Source: Streptomyces sp. V4I2 (GTDB lineage Bacteria; Actinomycetota; Actinomycetes; Streptomycetales; Streptomycetaceae). From it: a DNA stretch of 64,000 bases. This document shows positions 1 through 8,941 of the stretch, piece after piece. The position numbers were made by a program, and so were the translations under genes. How positions within the stretch are numbered: the first letter of the stretch is position 1; each line of letters begins with the position of its first letter. The notes under the pieces were generated by a model. It was not told the DNA's origin. It was given only the letters and a program-made list of their open reading frames with translations, and did no database searches. The stretch is from the NCBI RefSeq assembly GCF_030817655.1, contig NZ_JAUSZM010000003.1:9548001-9612000 (forward strand), given 5' to 3'.

Positions 1-69
1 GCGGCAGGTGCGTATCACTCCCCGGGGGATGCCGGAGGTCCCTGCGGAGGGGACGGGAGGAGACGCTGT

Positions 70-792
70 ATGCCGAAGCCGACCGATCGCGGGCAGCCGC
101 CCGAGCGACCCGACGGCCCGCCCCTCGAACCGGTCCGGGTGCTGCGCCCGCGCAACACCGACGCCCTCGCGGAGCTGATCAGGGAGTTCCGGGAGCAGAC
201 CGGGGCGTATCAGGAACGCCGGGACCCTACCGGGGACTATGAAGTGGTGCCGCTGCCTCGTGTCGAGGCGGAGACGCAGGAACTGCCTCCTGTCGCGGAC
301 AACGGGAAGGTGACCTCCGTCGGCCACCCGACTGCGAGCGACCACCACCCCGCACGGGGCGCCGTTCCCGTCGGCCGTGTGCCCGGCCTGCGTCGCACCG
401 CCGTCGTGGGCGCCGTCGCAGCGGCGGCCCTGTTCGGCTTTGGCTGCGCCTTCCTGCTGCCCGACCGCAGCGACGCCAGTGCGGCGGGCCAACCGGCCCT
501 CCCGTCCGCGCCCACCTCCGCCACGCCCACGCCCACCTCCTCGGCCGCCACCGACCCCGACGGCCCGGGCACCCTCCGCGAAGGAGCCGCCGGCGCCGAG
601 GTGACCGACCTCCAGCAACGCCTGCTGCGCATCCCGAACGTGTATGACCACGGCTCGACCAACGGCAGCTACGACGCCACCCTGACCGAGGCGGTGGCCC
701 GCTTCCAGGTCTGGTACGGCATCCGCGGCGACGAGACCGGCGTCTACGGCGACGACACCCGGCTCGCACTGGAATCCCGTACGGGCGGCTGA
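70..792 (+). CDS. Membrane-anchored peptidoglycan-binding-domain protein
   Basis: 240 aa. The first ~108 residues are polar and probably cytoplasmic. One hydrophobic segment follows at ~110-130, then a Thr/Pro/Ser-rich linker (~140-165), and a C-terminal peptidoglycan-binding domain of the PG_binding_1 type (~170-237), recognisable by its GxxGxxVxxLQxxL start and YDxxTxxAVxxFQ core. The layout predicts a single-pass protein whose C-terminus contacts the cell wall. A GGAGGAG ribosome site lies just upstream of the ATG. No catalytic domain is present, so it is probably a wall-binding or sensory anchor. The exact role is unknown. Confidence 0.85.
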   Translation: MPKPTDRGQPPERPDGPPLEPVRVLRPRNTDALAELIREFREQTGAYQERRDPTGDYEVVPLPRVEAETQELPPVADNGKVTSVGHPTASDHHPARGAVPVGRVPGLRRTAVVGAVAAAALFGFGCAFLLPDRSDASAAGQPALPSAPTSATPTPTSSAATDPDGPGTLREGAAGAEVTDLQQRLLRIPNVYDHGSTNGSYDATLTEAVARFQVWYGIRGDETGVYGDDTRLALESRTGG

Positions 793-850
793 CGGGAGGC
801 CGTCCGAAACCGGGGTACCCGTCGCGGGACATCCGGCGAACGGGAGCGAG

Positions 851-1348
851 GTGAGCATGGCGGGCGTCGACGCGTTCATCGACCGGTTGGACCCGGACAT
901 GTGCGTGGTCACCGCCACGGCGAACGGGGAGCGGGCGGGCTGTCTGGTCGGCTTCGCCTCGCAGTGCTCCATCCGGCCGGTGCGCTTCGTCGTATGGCTG
1001 TCCAAGGTGAACCACACCTACCGCGTCGCACAGGACGCTCCGTTTCTCGCCGTGCATCTGCTCACCCCCGGACAGCGGGAGCTGGCCGAGCTGTTCGGCG
1101 GGCGCACCGGCGACACGACGGACAAGTTCCAGCATGTCGGCGTGCGGGAGGAGCACGGCGGGGCGCTCGTACTGGAGGACGCGGCGGCCTGGTTCGTGGG
1201 CGCGGTCGTGCTGCGCGCCGACGGGGGCGACCACGTCGGCTTCGTCCTCGAACCGGTGGCCGGCGGCGAGCGTGAGCAGGCCGCCGACGGACCGCTGCTG
1301 CGGCTCGACGACGCCCGCACCATCGCACCAGGTCACCCGGTGGACTGA
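851..1348 (+). CDS. Flavin reductase-like domain protein (FMN-binding split barrel)
   Basis: 165 aa, GTG start. The N-terminal region (VVTATANGERAGCLVGF, then an SKVNHTY stretch) matches the flavin reductase-like / DIM6-NTAB split-barrel family, which binds FMN and either reduces free flavin or acts as a small oxidoreductase. Length suits a single domain. It stands apart from the polyketide flavin reductase at 46.9 kb and is not very similar to it. No partner monooxygenase is adjacent, so the substrate cannot be inferred. Confidence 0.75.
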   Translation: MSMAGVDAFIDRLDPDMCVVTATANGERAGCLVGFASQCSIRPVRFVVWLSKVNHTYRVAQDAPFLAVHLLTPGQRELAELFGGRTGDTTDKFQHVGVREEHGGALVLEDAAAWFVGAVVLRADGGDHVGFVLEPVAGGEREQAADGPLLRLDDARTIAPGHPVD

Positions 1349-1478
1349 GGTTCCGCCCCGCTGCTCGAACACCCGGCAACGCATCGGGAAAGTGGCAGCG
1401 CCCATGGCCTGGCTGCCGTCAGCATGGGCAGCTCCCTGAGCGAGGGACCCCGCACTCCCCGAGCCGAAGGCCACGCCG

Positions 1479-1580
1479 ATGAGCGCCTCCCGTATCCCGG
1501 GCCTGGTACTGCCCGCGGTGTTCCTGCTGGCCCTCGTCGTGGGCGCGTTCTGGTACTGGCGCCATCGCGGCGACGACTGA
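1479..1580 (+). CDS. Small single-pass membrane protein (33 aa)
   Basis: Short reading frame from an ATG with an AAGG about 9 nt upstream. The product starts MSASRIPG, has one clean hydrophobic helix (residues ~8-27, ending FWYW) and a positively charged then acidic tail ending RHRGDD. Codon use is strongly GC3-biased. No gene is predicted on the opposite strand here that would explain the hydrophobicity by chance. Function unknown. Confidence 0.5.
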   Translation: MSASRIPGLVLPAVFLLALVVGAFWYWRHRGDD

Positions 1581-1648
1581 GGACCGGCACCGCGGCACGG
1601 CTGAAAGACGACGGGGCCGCTACCCCCTCCCCGCTCCCTCGCCGCGTG

Positions 1649-4123
1649 TCACTCCGGCTCGGTGGGCACCCGGACGTCGACCACGCAGACGTCGTCCCGC
1701 CGCTCGCCCTCCAGCAGCGCCGCGAGCAACGGGTTCAAAGAGCCGGGCTCGTCCGTGTGGTGGGCGACGACCGCCTCGGCGAGCCGCGCAAGACCCAGGT
1801 CGATGCCCTCGGTGGGCCGCTCGACCAGCCCGTCCGTGTACAGCATGAGCCGGTCTCCGGGCTCCAGGCGGCACTCCGCCTCCTGGTACACCGGCGAGGA
1901 GCTCGCCCCGAGCAGCATCCCGCCCGGGCGGCCCAGATAGCGCACCTCGCCGTCGCGCAGCAGCAACGGCGGCGGATGGCCCGCCTGCGCCCAGACCAGC
2001 CGGCGCGCGCCGGGGGTGTAGCGGGCCAGGACCATGGTCGCGGTGCCGTGGGAGTCGCGGGAGTGCAGCAGCAGCGCGTTGAGACGGGCGAGCGCACCGG
2101 TCAGTGACGAGCCGGTGATGACCATGCCCTTCGCGGTGAAGCGCAGCTGCGCCATCGTGGCGACGGCGTCGATGCCGTGCCCGGCGACGTCGCCGACCAC
2201 GAACAGGGCGTCGCCGTCGGGGAGTTCGATGGCGCTGAACCAGTCGCCGCCGACATGGATCCCCGACTGGGCGGGCAGGTAGGCCACTTCGACGCGCAGG
2301 CCGGCCAGCCGCACCGGCCGGGTGGGCAGCGGCAGCAGCGCGTGCTGGAGCCGGGCGACGAGCGTCCGCTCGGCGCGCAGCACGACGTGCTGGGTCAGGA
2401 TCTCCTGCTCGCTCTTGACGAGGGCGAGTTCCGCGCTGCGCTGTGCGGTGAGGTCCTGGACGAAGCCGTGCACCTCGACGGGCGTGCCGTCGGCGGCCGG
2501 CACCGCCTCGGCCACGGCCCGCAGATGCCGGACCCCGTCCGCCGTCCTGATCCGGAACGGGACGTCGAACGGACGCCCGTCGCGCACGAGTTCCGGGACG
2601 GCGCGGGCCAGCGCCGGCACGTCCTCGGGCAGCGCGAGACCCGGGAGGCCGGCGAGCTGGACCGGGCCGTGTGCGGGGTCCCGGTCCAGGATGTCGAAGA
2701 CCTGGGACGACCAGTTGACCTCGTGGGTGACCAGGTTCCAGGTCGCCCAGCCCAGGTTGCCCAGCCGCTGCACGTCCGCCAGCCGCTGCTCCTGCCGGTC
2801 CGAGGAGTCCTGCCGGACCCAGGCGAGCACCAGCCCGCCTCCCAGCCGCGCCACCCGCACCGAGTACGTCGAGAGCTCCGCGGAACCGGCCACGACCTCC
2901 TGGTGGGCGAACGGCGGACCCTCGAACGGCTCCCCGGTCCGCAGCGTGCGCAGGCACCCGTGCCACAGCTCCTCGCCCGCCATGCCGGGGAAGCACTCCA
3001 GGATCCGGTGCCCGACCAGCTCGCGGCCGGTACGGCCGACGATGTCGACCGCGTCCGCCGTCGCCGCGTCGATGCGGTAGTCCTCGACCTGCCCCGAGGG
3101 CGCCGTCAGCGGGGAGAGCAGCATCGCCGCGCCCGGCAGCGCGTCGAACACCGCCTGGGCGGCACCGTCCGCGGCGTACTCCTGCCGGGCGCCGAACGCC
3201 CGGAGCCGGCCCGCGCACAGCCGGGCGACGGCGCACAGGAGCTGCCGGACCGGCGGGGTGAACGGCCCGCCGTGGCCGCGCAGGACGCCGATGGACCACT
3301 CGGCGGTGTCCCCGGCCGGCACCGGCAGCCAGGCGCGCGAGCGCCAGCGCCCGGGCGGGTCCCCGATGAGCAGGTACCGCTCCCGGTCCGAGTCGATGTC
3401 CTCCAGCCAGCGCGGTTCCCGCGCCAGCAGCGCTTCCAGGGCGGCGATCCCGGTCAGCGGCGGCACCTGACGCCACTGGGCGGCCAGGGTGTCCTCGATG
3501 CCGGCGTGCCCGACGAGTTCCAGCCCGCCTGCGCGCAGGCGCCGGAAGATCATGACCGCTTCGGCGCCCGCCTCGGGCGCCAGGTGGTCCAGCAGGCACC
3601 GGGCGAGGTCCTGCGGGGTGCCGACGCGGACCAGGGCCTCGCCGAGCCGGCCGAGTGCGGCGAAGGCGTCGCCCGGTCCGTCGGTGCCGTCCGCCTCGAG
3701 GGCGTCCCGGGTGGCGGGCACGCCGGGCCCGGGAACATCGCCGGACTCGGAGAGGGCGGGCTCGGGCCGTGGTGGGGACTGGTGCAGCGGGGGCACCAGA
3801 CAGCCGAGGGTGATCCAGCACTCCTCCAGCAGCGTGCGGTTCCCGGCCTTGGCGCGCTGTCGCAGTTCCTCGCCCGCGGCGTCCGGCGTGCAGCCGGTCA
3901 ACGCCATCAGGGCACCCTTGGCCCGCTCCAGGACGGCCGATGTCGCCGCCTGGTCACGCAGCCGGTCCATCTCGGCACGCTGCCGGGCGACGACCTTGGC
4001 CAGCGCTGCCATGTCGGGCGCGGCGCCGGACTCGGCGGGGCTGGCGGGCTCGCTCGTCACGCGTTGAGCATCGCACATCAGGCGTGCTTCGATCGTGGCC
4101 TTGTGGAGGGAGATCGCACGCAC
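1649..4123 (-). CDS. ANTAR-GAF-PAS-SpoIIE (PP2C-type) phosphatase
   Basis: Up to 824 aa. N-terminal ANTAR-like helical segment (~residues 40-100, ERAKGALMALTGCTPDAA), GAF-like region (~165-310), PAS-type regions (~310-570) and a C-terminal SpoIIE/PP2C phosphatase (~600-820) with the metal-binding GGDWF and GDVAGHG motifs and DDVCVV near the end. Such proteins dephosphorylate anti-sigma-factor antagonists in stress-response partner switching, or signal through other Ser/Thr phosphoproteins. The start is uncertain: GTG at 4123, ATG at 4078 or GTG at 4060, none with a strong ribosome site. No sigma or antagonist gene is adjacent. Confidence 0.85.
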   Translation of the reverse strand: MRAISLHKATIEARLMCDAQRVTSEPASPAESGAAPDMAALAKVVARQRAEMDRLRDQAATSAVLERAKGALMALTGCTPDAAGEELRQRAKAGNRTLLEECWITLGCLVPPLHQSPPRPEPALSESGDVPGPGVPATRDALEADGTDGPGDAFAALGRLGEALVRVGTPQDLARCLLDHLAPEAGAEAVMIFRRLRAGGLELVGHAGIEDTLAAQWRQVPPLTGIAALEALLAREPRWLEDIDSDRERYLLIGDPPGRWRSRAWLPVPAGDTAEWSIGVLRGHGGPFTPPVRQLLCAVARLCAGRLRAFGARQEYAADGAAQAVFDALPGAAMLLSPLTAPSGQVEDYRIDAATADAVDIVGRTGRELVGHRILECFPGMAGEELWHGCLRTLRTGEPFEGPPFAHQEVVAGSAELSTYSVRVARLGGGLVLAWVRQDSSDRQEQRLADVQRLGNLGWATWNLVTHEVNWSSQVFDILDRDPAHGPVQLAGLPGLALPEDVPALARAVPELVRDGRPFDVPFRIRTADGVRHLRAVAEAVPAADGTPVEVHGFVQDLTAQRSAELALVKSEQEILTQHVVLRAERTLVARLQHALLPLPTRPVRLAGLRVEVAYLPAQSGIHVGGDWFSAIELPDGDALFVVGDVAGHGIDAVATMAQLRFTAKGMVITGSSLTGALARLNALLLHSRDSHGTATMVLARYTPGARRLVWAQAGHPPPLLLRDGEVRYLGRPGGMLLGASSSPVYQEAECRLEPGDRLMLYTDGLVERPTEGIDLGLARLAEAVVAHHTDEPGSLNPLLAALLEGERRDDVCVVDVRVPTEPE

Positions 4124-4187
4124 CGGTGAGGCCGGGCGTCGGCGGGCTCGTTGACCCCCGCTGCCGCACCGTCCTCCCGTGCACCCG

Positions 4188-4754
4188 TCAGTGGTCCGGC
4201 GGCGGGTACAGCCACAGCCGCAGCAGGCGGCTCAGCCGAGGCATGACGAGGTAGGTCAGGGTCGGCAGCAGCACGACCGGGAACACCGCGGCGCGCAGCG
4301 GCAGGGCCCAGGTCATCGTGTGGGGTGCCGCCAGCCACTGGATCAGGAACGTGAGCGGATAGGCGCCGAGGAAGGTGGTGAGCACCATCTTCCACCGGGG
4401 CGGGGCCTGCGCGGTGGTGCCGGGCAGGGCGAACCAGGTCTCCAGTCCCGTCGTCGACTGCCGTTCACTGCTGATCTCGGTCGCGATGCCCTCGATCCGT
4501 GCGTGCCACGTGGCCCGCTCCTCGGACTCCAGCCAGGCGGCCAGCCGGTGCGGATCGGACCAGCGCAGCACCGCGTGGAAGAGGTGACCGTCCTCCGGCC
4601 GCAGCCAGGAGACGCCCTCGTTGCCGGGGAAGGCTCTGGCGCAGCGGGTGATCCCGTGCGTCCAGTGCTCGAACTCGTGCTCGTGGCCGGGGCGCACCCG
4701 CCAGGTGAGGACCGTGGTGACCGGATCGCCATGCCGTACATCGGTGGTGCTCAT
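4188..4754 (-). CDS. Antibiotic biosynthesis monooxygenase (ABM)-fold protein with C-terminal membrane segments
   Basis: 188 aa from the ATG at 4754; a GTG at 4772 would add six residues. The first ~100 residues look like a ferredoxin-like ABM domain (VTTVLTWRVRPG, HLFHAVLRWSD, LAAWLESEER). The remainder holds two hydrophobic helices (~120-140 and ~147-168) and a basic tail. This ABM-plus-membrane architecture recurs in actinobacteria as conserved proteins of unknown function. It is not linked to the polyketide cluster 17 kb away. Confidence 0.65.
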   Translation of the reverse strand: MSTTDVRHGDPVTTVLTWRVRPGHEHEFEHWTHGITRCARAFPGNEGVSWLRPEDGHLFHAVLRWSDPHRLAAWLESEERATWHARIEGIATEISSERQSTTGLETWFALPGTTAQAPPRWKMVLTTFLGAYPLTFLIQWLAAPHTMTWALPLRAAVFPVVLLPTLTYLVMPRLSRLLRLWLYPPPDH

Positions 4755-4801
4755 GCTCACCACGTGTGCCACGGCGGACGCGCCTCATGCCCCTGGAGGG
4801 G

Positions 4802-5194
4802 TCAGCGTCCGTGCCCGTGCTCGATGAGGGCCTGAGTGACCGCCCGCACGCTGCGGGCGATGTGCTGCAGTTGCAGGACCTCCGCCGCGTACAGCTTGAT
4901 CGTGTGTTCGATGACCGACTCGGGCATGCCGAGACCGGGTAGGTCGGCCCGGGCGGTCTGCAGGGCGGTGCGGGCGACCCGGACCTCCTGCTGGACCTGG
5001 ATCTGCGCGTGCCGGGCGAGCAGCACGGGGTGGCGGATCAGGGCCGGGTAGCTGCCGTAGCGGGCCGGCACCAGCTCGCGCAGCCACTTGGCCGCCGAGC
5101 GCTCCCAGTCGTAGCTGCCGGGGTTCTTGACCTGGCACGGCCAGTCCGGGCTGATCCGCGTGGTGGTTCGCGTGGTCGTCAGGGGCATGGTCAT
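4802..5194 (-). CDS. Conserved hypothetical protein
   Basis: 130 aa, ATG with GGGAG about 6 nt upstream. After a Thr/Arg-rich start the protein is mostly alpha-helical (ALIRHPVLLARHAQIQ, then QTARADLPGLG, then VLQLQHIARSVRAVTQAL), with no signal peptide or membrane segment. I do not recognise the family. It lies 47 bp upstream of the ABM-fold gene on the same strand and could be co-transcribed with it. Confidence 0.65.
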   Translation of the reverse strand: MTMPLTTTRTTTRISPDWPCQVKNPGSYDWERSAAKWLRELVPARYGSYPALIRHPVLLARHAQIQVQQEVRVARTALQTARADLPGLGMPESVIEHTIKLYAAEVLQLQHIARSVRAVTQALIEHGHGR

Positions 5195-5521
5195 CGCTCC
5201 CGGGTGTGCGGCGTCGTGGGGGGGGGGCCGACGGTTTGGTGCGGCCCCGGTCTAGGGGATGACCGGGGCCGCCACGGGCGCTCGCGCAGGCGATGCCCGA
5301 CCGAACACCCTGGGCGCCGACGCGGGTAGGAGACGGCGGCTTCAGGTGTCCGTGCAGGAGCCCGTGGCGTCAGACGGTGCCCGCGCGAGGTGTGATGCAG
5401 CGTGCGCATGGGCGGACCGTCGTCTCTGTGCGGGCGGATGCGGGGTAGTGGAACGTGTGTCCCGGAATGGCCGGGGTGTGATCCCTGAGCAGTATTTATA
5501 TATGCCGTCCGGTTTGCAAGA

Positions 5522-5541
5522 CGCATGAAAACATTCATGCG
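5522..5541. promoter_or_regulatory. Perfect inverted repeat, candidate repressor operator
   Basis: Arms CGCATGAA (5522-5529) and TTCATGCG (5534-5541) are exact reverse complements around the 4-nt spacer AACA, in an AT-rich patch that stands out from the GC-rich surroundings. The TGAA-N4-TTCA core resembles dyads bound by RpiR/MurR-type repressors, and such a regulator is encoded 50 bp away. The pairing is inference. The only gene reading away from the site is the leftward one starting at 5194, about 330 bp distant. Confidence 0.4.
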
Positions 5542-5568
5542 GGATATGTGACGGATGACCCCCTTGTG

Positions 5569-5582
5569 CCCTCACGTGAGGG
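5569..5582. promoter_or_regulatory. 14-bp perfect palindrome next to the RpiR gene stop
   Basis: CCCTCACGTGAGGG is its own reverse complement and lies 10 bp beyond the stop codon of the regulator gene. It could fold as a 5-bp stem with an ACGT loop (a weak terminator without a T tail) or be a protein-binding dyad. Confidence 0.3.
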
Positions 5583-5591
5583 AAGTGGGTT

Positions 5592-6515
5592 TCAGTCCCG
5601 CAGGAAGAACTGGTGCTGGTCGGAGATGTGCTCGTAGTCCTCGAGCCGGGCCTGGGTGCGTTCCGGGTCGGCGTCGGTCATGGCCTGGAGCAGCGCGGCG
5701 GCCATCACGCCGGGCGCGGCGTAGGAGTCGAAGACCAGACGGGACCCGGTGCCGGTGGCGAAGACGACATCCGCCTCGTCGGCCACCGGCCCGAGTGCCA
5801 GGTCGGTGATCAGGGCGACCTGGAGTCCGGCGCTGCGCGCGACCCGTACGGCGGTCAGGGTCTCCTGGGCGTGCCGGGGCATCGAGAACGCCAGGACCCA
5901 GGTGCCGCCCGCCTCGCGGGACTGGAGCAGGGCGTCGTAGGCGACGCTGCCGCCCCGGGTCACCAGCCGCACGTCCGGGTGGACCCGGCGCGCGGCGTAC
6001 GCGAAGTACTCGGCCAGGGACGCCGAGATGCGCAGGCCCAGGATGGTCAGCGGGGTCGACCGGGACAGCTTGTGGCCGATGTCGATCACCTGGTCGGGGT
6101 CGGCGAAGTCGCGTCGCAGGTTCTCCAGGTTGTCGATCTCGGCGTCGACCGCCGCCTGGAGTTCGTTGCTGCCGTTCTCCTCCGCCGCGGGGGGACCGCC
6201 CGCGAGGGTGCCGAGGGCGATCGTCTGGAGCTTCTCCCGTAGCGCGGGGTAACCGCTGAAGCCCACCGCCGCGGCGAAACGCGTCACCGACGGCTGGCTC
6301 ACACCGACGCGTTCCGCGAGATCGGTGATCGAAAGGAAGGCCGCCTCGGTGATGTGCTCGATCAGGTACTGGGCGATGCGACGCTGCCCGGGGGACAGCC
6401 GTGGCCGGTCGAACAGGCCCCTGAGCTGGGAAGTCGGGGAGGCCTCCGCTTCCGGTGCGGTCTTCCCCGAGGTGATCGCGGACGCCTGGGCGCGTGCCTG
6501 CTGCGGCGATGGCAC
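5592..6515 (-). CDS. RpiR/MurR-family transcriptional regulator (HTH plus SIS)
   Basis: 307 aa from a GTG at 6515. An AAAGGAGG ribosome site sits about 8 nt upstream of that GTG and rules against the in-frame GTG 24 nt earlier. N-terminal HTH_6 domain (~residues 35-105; LSITDLAERVGVSQPSVTRFA is the helix-turn-helix) and C-terminal SIS sugar-phosphate isomerase fold (~130-285). Members sense phosphosugars and repress catabolic genes. No sugar gene is adjacent, so the regulon is unknown. The dyad at 5522-5541 is a possible target. Confidence 0.88.
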   Translation of the reverse strand: MPSPQQARAQASAITSGKTAPEAEASPTSQLRGLFDRPRLSPGQRRIAQYLIEHITEAAFLSITDLAERVGVSQPSVTRFAAAVGFSGYPALREKLQTIALGTLAGGPPAAEENGSNELQAAVDAEIDNLENLRRDFADPDQVIDIGHKLSRSTPLTILGLRISASLAEYFAYAARRVHPDVRLVTRGGSVAYDALLQSREAGGTWVLAFSMPRHAQETLTAVRVARSAGLQVALITDLALGPVADEADVVFATGTGSRLVFDSYAAPGVMAAALLQAMTDADPERTQARLEDYEHISDQHQFFLRD

Positions 6516-6752
6516 GTCTGCGCCTCCTTTGTCTCCCACAGTGCCTCAACATAGCTCACGCACCGTGGCGACCAGGGCTTGCGCGCAAGGGCCCGACGAC
6601 CGGCCCGGGCGACGGACCGACCCGCCGAAAGGACGGATACGCGCGTTCCGTACGGGAACCCGCCCCCCGCGAAAGCCATTCGGTGACGACCGGCGACGAG
6701 CTTCGAAACCGGCGGCACCCCGCAACCAGACCCTTCGGCAGGTGAGAGGCGA

Positions 6753-7154
6753 ATGAGTGCACTCAGCGCGGTGGAACAGGCCCTGGAGAACCGGTGGGAG
6801 GCGCTGTGGGCGCGGGTCTTCGACAAGGAACCCGTCGAACTCGTCGACGCGCTGCGACGCGAGTGCGACAGCAACGTGGTCGTGTGCAGCGAGAGCAGGG
6901 TCGTGGTCCCCAACGCCTACGACATCGAACTCGCCGACTCCGTCCACGACGAACTCACGCGCCGGGGCACCAACGTGGGCCAGGCGCTCACCGACAGCCT
7001 GATGCGGCACGCCGAACACAAGGGCTACGAGTGGGCGGGCCCGCTCGCCGTGCACATCACGAGGTCGGCGTACGTGCCCAACGGCCGTTACCGCGTGGCC
7101 AGCAGCGTGATGTCGCATGTCAGCGCCGACGGTTTCCAGTACGCGGCCCACTAG
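6753..7154 (+). CDS. DUF3662 (FhaA N-terminal-like) domain protein
   Basis: 133 aa, ATG with GAGAGG upstream. It matches the DUF3662 domain at the N-terminus of actinobacterial FhaA proteins (ENRWEALWARVFDKEPVELVDAL, the segment VVPNAYDIEL, and GPLAVHITRS), but the FHA phosphothreonine-binding domain is absent and the frame ends cleanly. In FhaA this domain works with PknB-type kinases in cell-wall control. A stand-alone copy could act as an adaptor. No kinase gene is adjacent. Confidence 0.8.
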   Translation: MSALSAVEQALENRWEALWARVFDKEPVELVDALRRECDSNVVVCSESRVVVPNAYDIELADSVHDELTRRGTNVGQALTDSLMRHAEHKGYEWAGPLAVHITRSAYVPNGRYRVASSVMSHVSADGFQYAAH

Positions 7155-7163
7155 GAGCGCAGG

Positions 7164-8849
7164 TCAGCGGCGATAGATGGTGATCGAATGGCCGACCTGG
7201 TCGATCGGACGGCTGCTCTCGATCAACTCGGCCAGCCGGCCCTTCGCTTTGGCAACCGAGGAGTCCGACACGACCAGCAGTCCGCGCACCGCACCGCGGG
7301 GTACCGCAAGCGGATCGGACGCGTCGATACCGTAGTACGACGGCACCCCGCTGCCCTTGTACACCAGCCAGACCCGTTCGCCCCGGTACCGCTCGTGCAG
7401 CCGGTCGGCGAGCCGGCCGAGGTCCTGGCCCCAGTCGACGTTGGAGTCGTGCAGCCTGAGCCGGGTCTTCGACGGCCCGCCGAACGCCTCGTTGCAGTAC
7501 GGCAGATAGGAGGGGAACGTCCGCACGGAGCTGACCGCGACGAACAGCACCAGCGCCGCCGTCAGCACCGGCGCCCACCGCCACCGCAGGACCAGGACAC
7601 AGCCCGCCGCCACCGCCAGGAACATCGGCAGGAACAGGGCGTACCGGGTGCCGAAGTCCCGCGCCCCTTCCATGGAGGCCGCCAGCAGCACCGCGGACGG
7701 CAGCAGCAGGTACGGCGCCACGGGCCGCAGCCGCCGTACCGCCACCACCACGACGGCACCGGCCGCCCACAGCGCGAGCATCCCGAGCGGCGTCTTCACC
7801 AGCAACGCGACTGGCAGGTAGTACCAGAGGGACCCGGTGTACACCCGGCCGAACAGGAAGCCCTCCCACGGCCGGTTCTCCAGAGCGAACTGGATCCGCA
7901 TCCCGTCCCGGAACGCCTCCGGGAACGGCAGCAGCTCCACCAGCAGCCCCCGCCGCCCGCGCACGACGGGCACATACTGCTGCGGCGACCAGCGCAGCAG
8001 CGGATCGACGGCCAGATACGACGCCCATACGACGGCCACGGCGACCAGCGCCACGACGGCGGCGCCCCCGGCCGCCCGCAGCAGCCGTATCCGCCGATCC
8101 GCCGAGCCCGAACCCGCACTCGCGCACCACATCGACACGGCGGCCAGCACCAGCAGCACCGGAAACGCCGCCAGCGCGCTCATCTTCGTGGCCAGAGCCG
8201 CCCCGAGCGCCACTGAGGCGAGCGGCAGATACAGCCGAGGCCGGCGGCGCGCACGCCACAGCAGCCACACCGACGTCAGCAGGAACCCGGCCATCGGCAC
8301 GTCGAGCGTGGCCAGCGAGCCGTGGGCGATGACGTCGGGGGAGAAGGCGTACAGGGCGAGCGCCGCCAACGCGCCCACCGGACCGGCGAGTTCACGAGCG
8401 AAGGCGAAGACGACCAGACCGAACAGCAACGTCAGCGCGATCACCGGAAGGCGGGCCCAGAGCATCAGCTGCCAGGGGTCGTTGCCGGACTCGTACAGGA
8501 GGTGCTGCCCGAAGCGGCCCTGGCCGCCGGTGAAGGACGGATCGACGTGCGGGTCGGCCAGTGCCACGCCGACGGCGATGACCAGTTTGCCCAGCGGCGG
8601 GTGCTCGGGGTTCAAGCGCAGGCGGTGCTCGTGCAGATAGTCGGCGGCCGTCCCCACGTACACCGGCTCGTCGATGGTCGGGGTCTGCTGGACGGCGGTG
8701 GTCACCATCGCGGCGGCCATCTGGGCGAGCAGCACGACCACGAGGAGCGGCACCAGCCACCGGGTGCGGGACCGTGAACGCCACGCCGGCCGGACGTCGG
8801 GCGCCCCAGGGGCCGGCGTCAGGACCGGGTGCCGTTCGCGCGTCATCAT
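7164..8849 (-). CDS. Phospholipid carrier-dependent glycosyltransferase, GT39/PMT-like
   Basis: 561 aa, about ten or more hydrophobic helices. An early periplasmic-loop acidic pair (PTIDEPVYVG, ~residues 56-65) and the segment SPDVIAHGSLATLDVP (~170-185) are typical of ArnT/PMT GT-C enzymes that use polyprenyl-phosphate sugars. The C-terminal soluble part (HDSNVDWGQDLGRLADRL) is characteristic of the actinobacterial branch. It would act at the membrane on wall glycopolymers or proteins. It is convergent with the DUF3662 gene, 9 bp apart. Two adjacent ATGs serve as start. Confidence 0.8.
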   Translation of the reverse strand: MMTRERHPVLTPAPGAPDVRPAWRSRSRTRWLVPLLVVVLLAQMAAAMVTTAVQQTPTIDEPVYVGTAADYLHEHRLRLNPEHPPLGKLVIAVGVALADPHVDPSFTGGQGRFGQHLLYESGNDPWQLMLWARLPVIALTLLFGLVVFAFARELAGPVGALAALALYAFSPDVIAHGSLATLDVPMAGFLLTSVWLLWRARRRPRLYLPLASVALGAALATKMSALAAFPVLLVLAAVSMWCASAGSGSADRRIRLLRAAGGAAVVALVAVAVVWASYLAVDPLLRWSPQQYVPVVRGRRGLLVELLPFPEAFRDGMRIQFALENRPWEGFLFGRVYTGSLWYYLPVALLVKTPLGMLALWAAGAVVVVAVRRLRPVAPYLLLPSAVLLAASMEGARDFGTRYALFLPMFLAVAAGCVLVLRWRWAPVLTAALVLFVAVSSVRTFPSYLPYCNEAFGGPSKTRLRLHDSNVDWGQDLGRLADRLHERYRGERVWLVYKGSGVPSYYGIDASDPLAVPRGAVRGLLVVSDSSVAKAKGRLAELIESSRPIDQVGHSITIYRR

Positions 8850-8941
8850 CCGCCCCGCGGTGACACCGGGCGGGCGATGGCGGGAGCGAAACAGGGGCGT
8901 CTCATGCGCCTACTCTGCATCAGCTCCCGCCACCGGGGGCG

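Larger units (their letters stand above)
5195..5591. other. Intergenic region, about 400 bp, no gene
   Basis: I see no convincing coding frame. It holds a run of nine Gs near 5218-5226, an unusually AT-rich patch at ~5493-5505 (TATTTATATAT) and two dyad sites listed separately. It provides the promoter of the leftward gene starting at 5194 and the 3' flank of the RpiR-type regulator. Confidence 0.5.

Noticed and set aside
1620..3821. A 733-codon open frame on the minus strand overlapping the SpoIIE phosphatase gene
   Set aside because: It is an Arg/Ala/Gly/Pro-rich shadow of the true gene in another frame, a usual by-product of high GC3; no domain is recognisable.
2177..4129. A 650-codon plus-strand frame antisense to the phosphatase
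   Set aside because: Composition is that of an antisense shadow (His/Gln/Arg/Gly/Pro-rich) and there is no start context or homologous motif.
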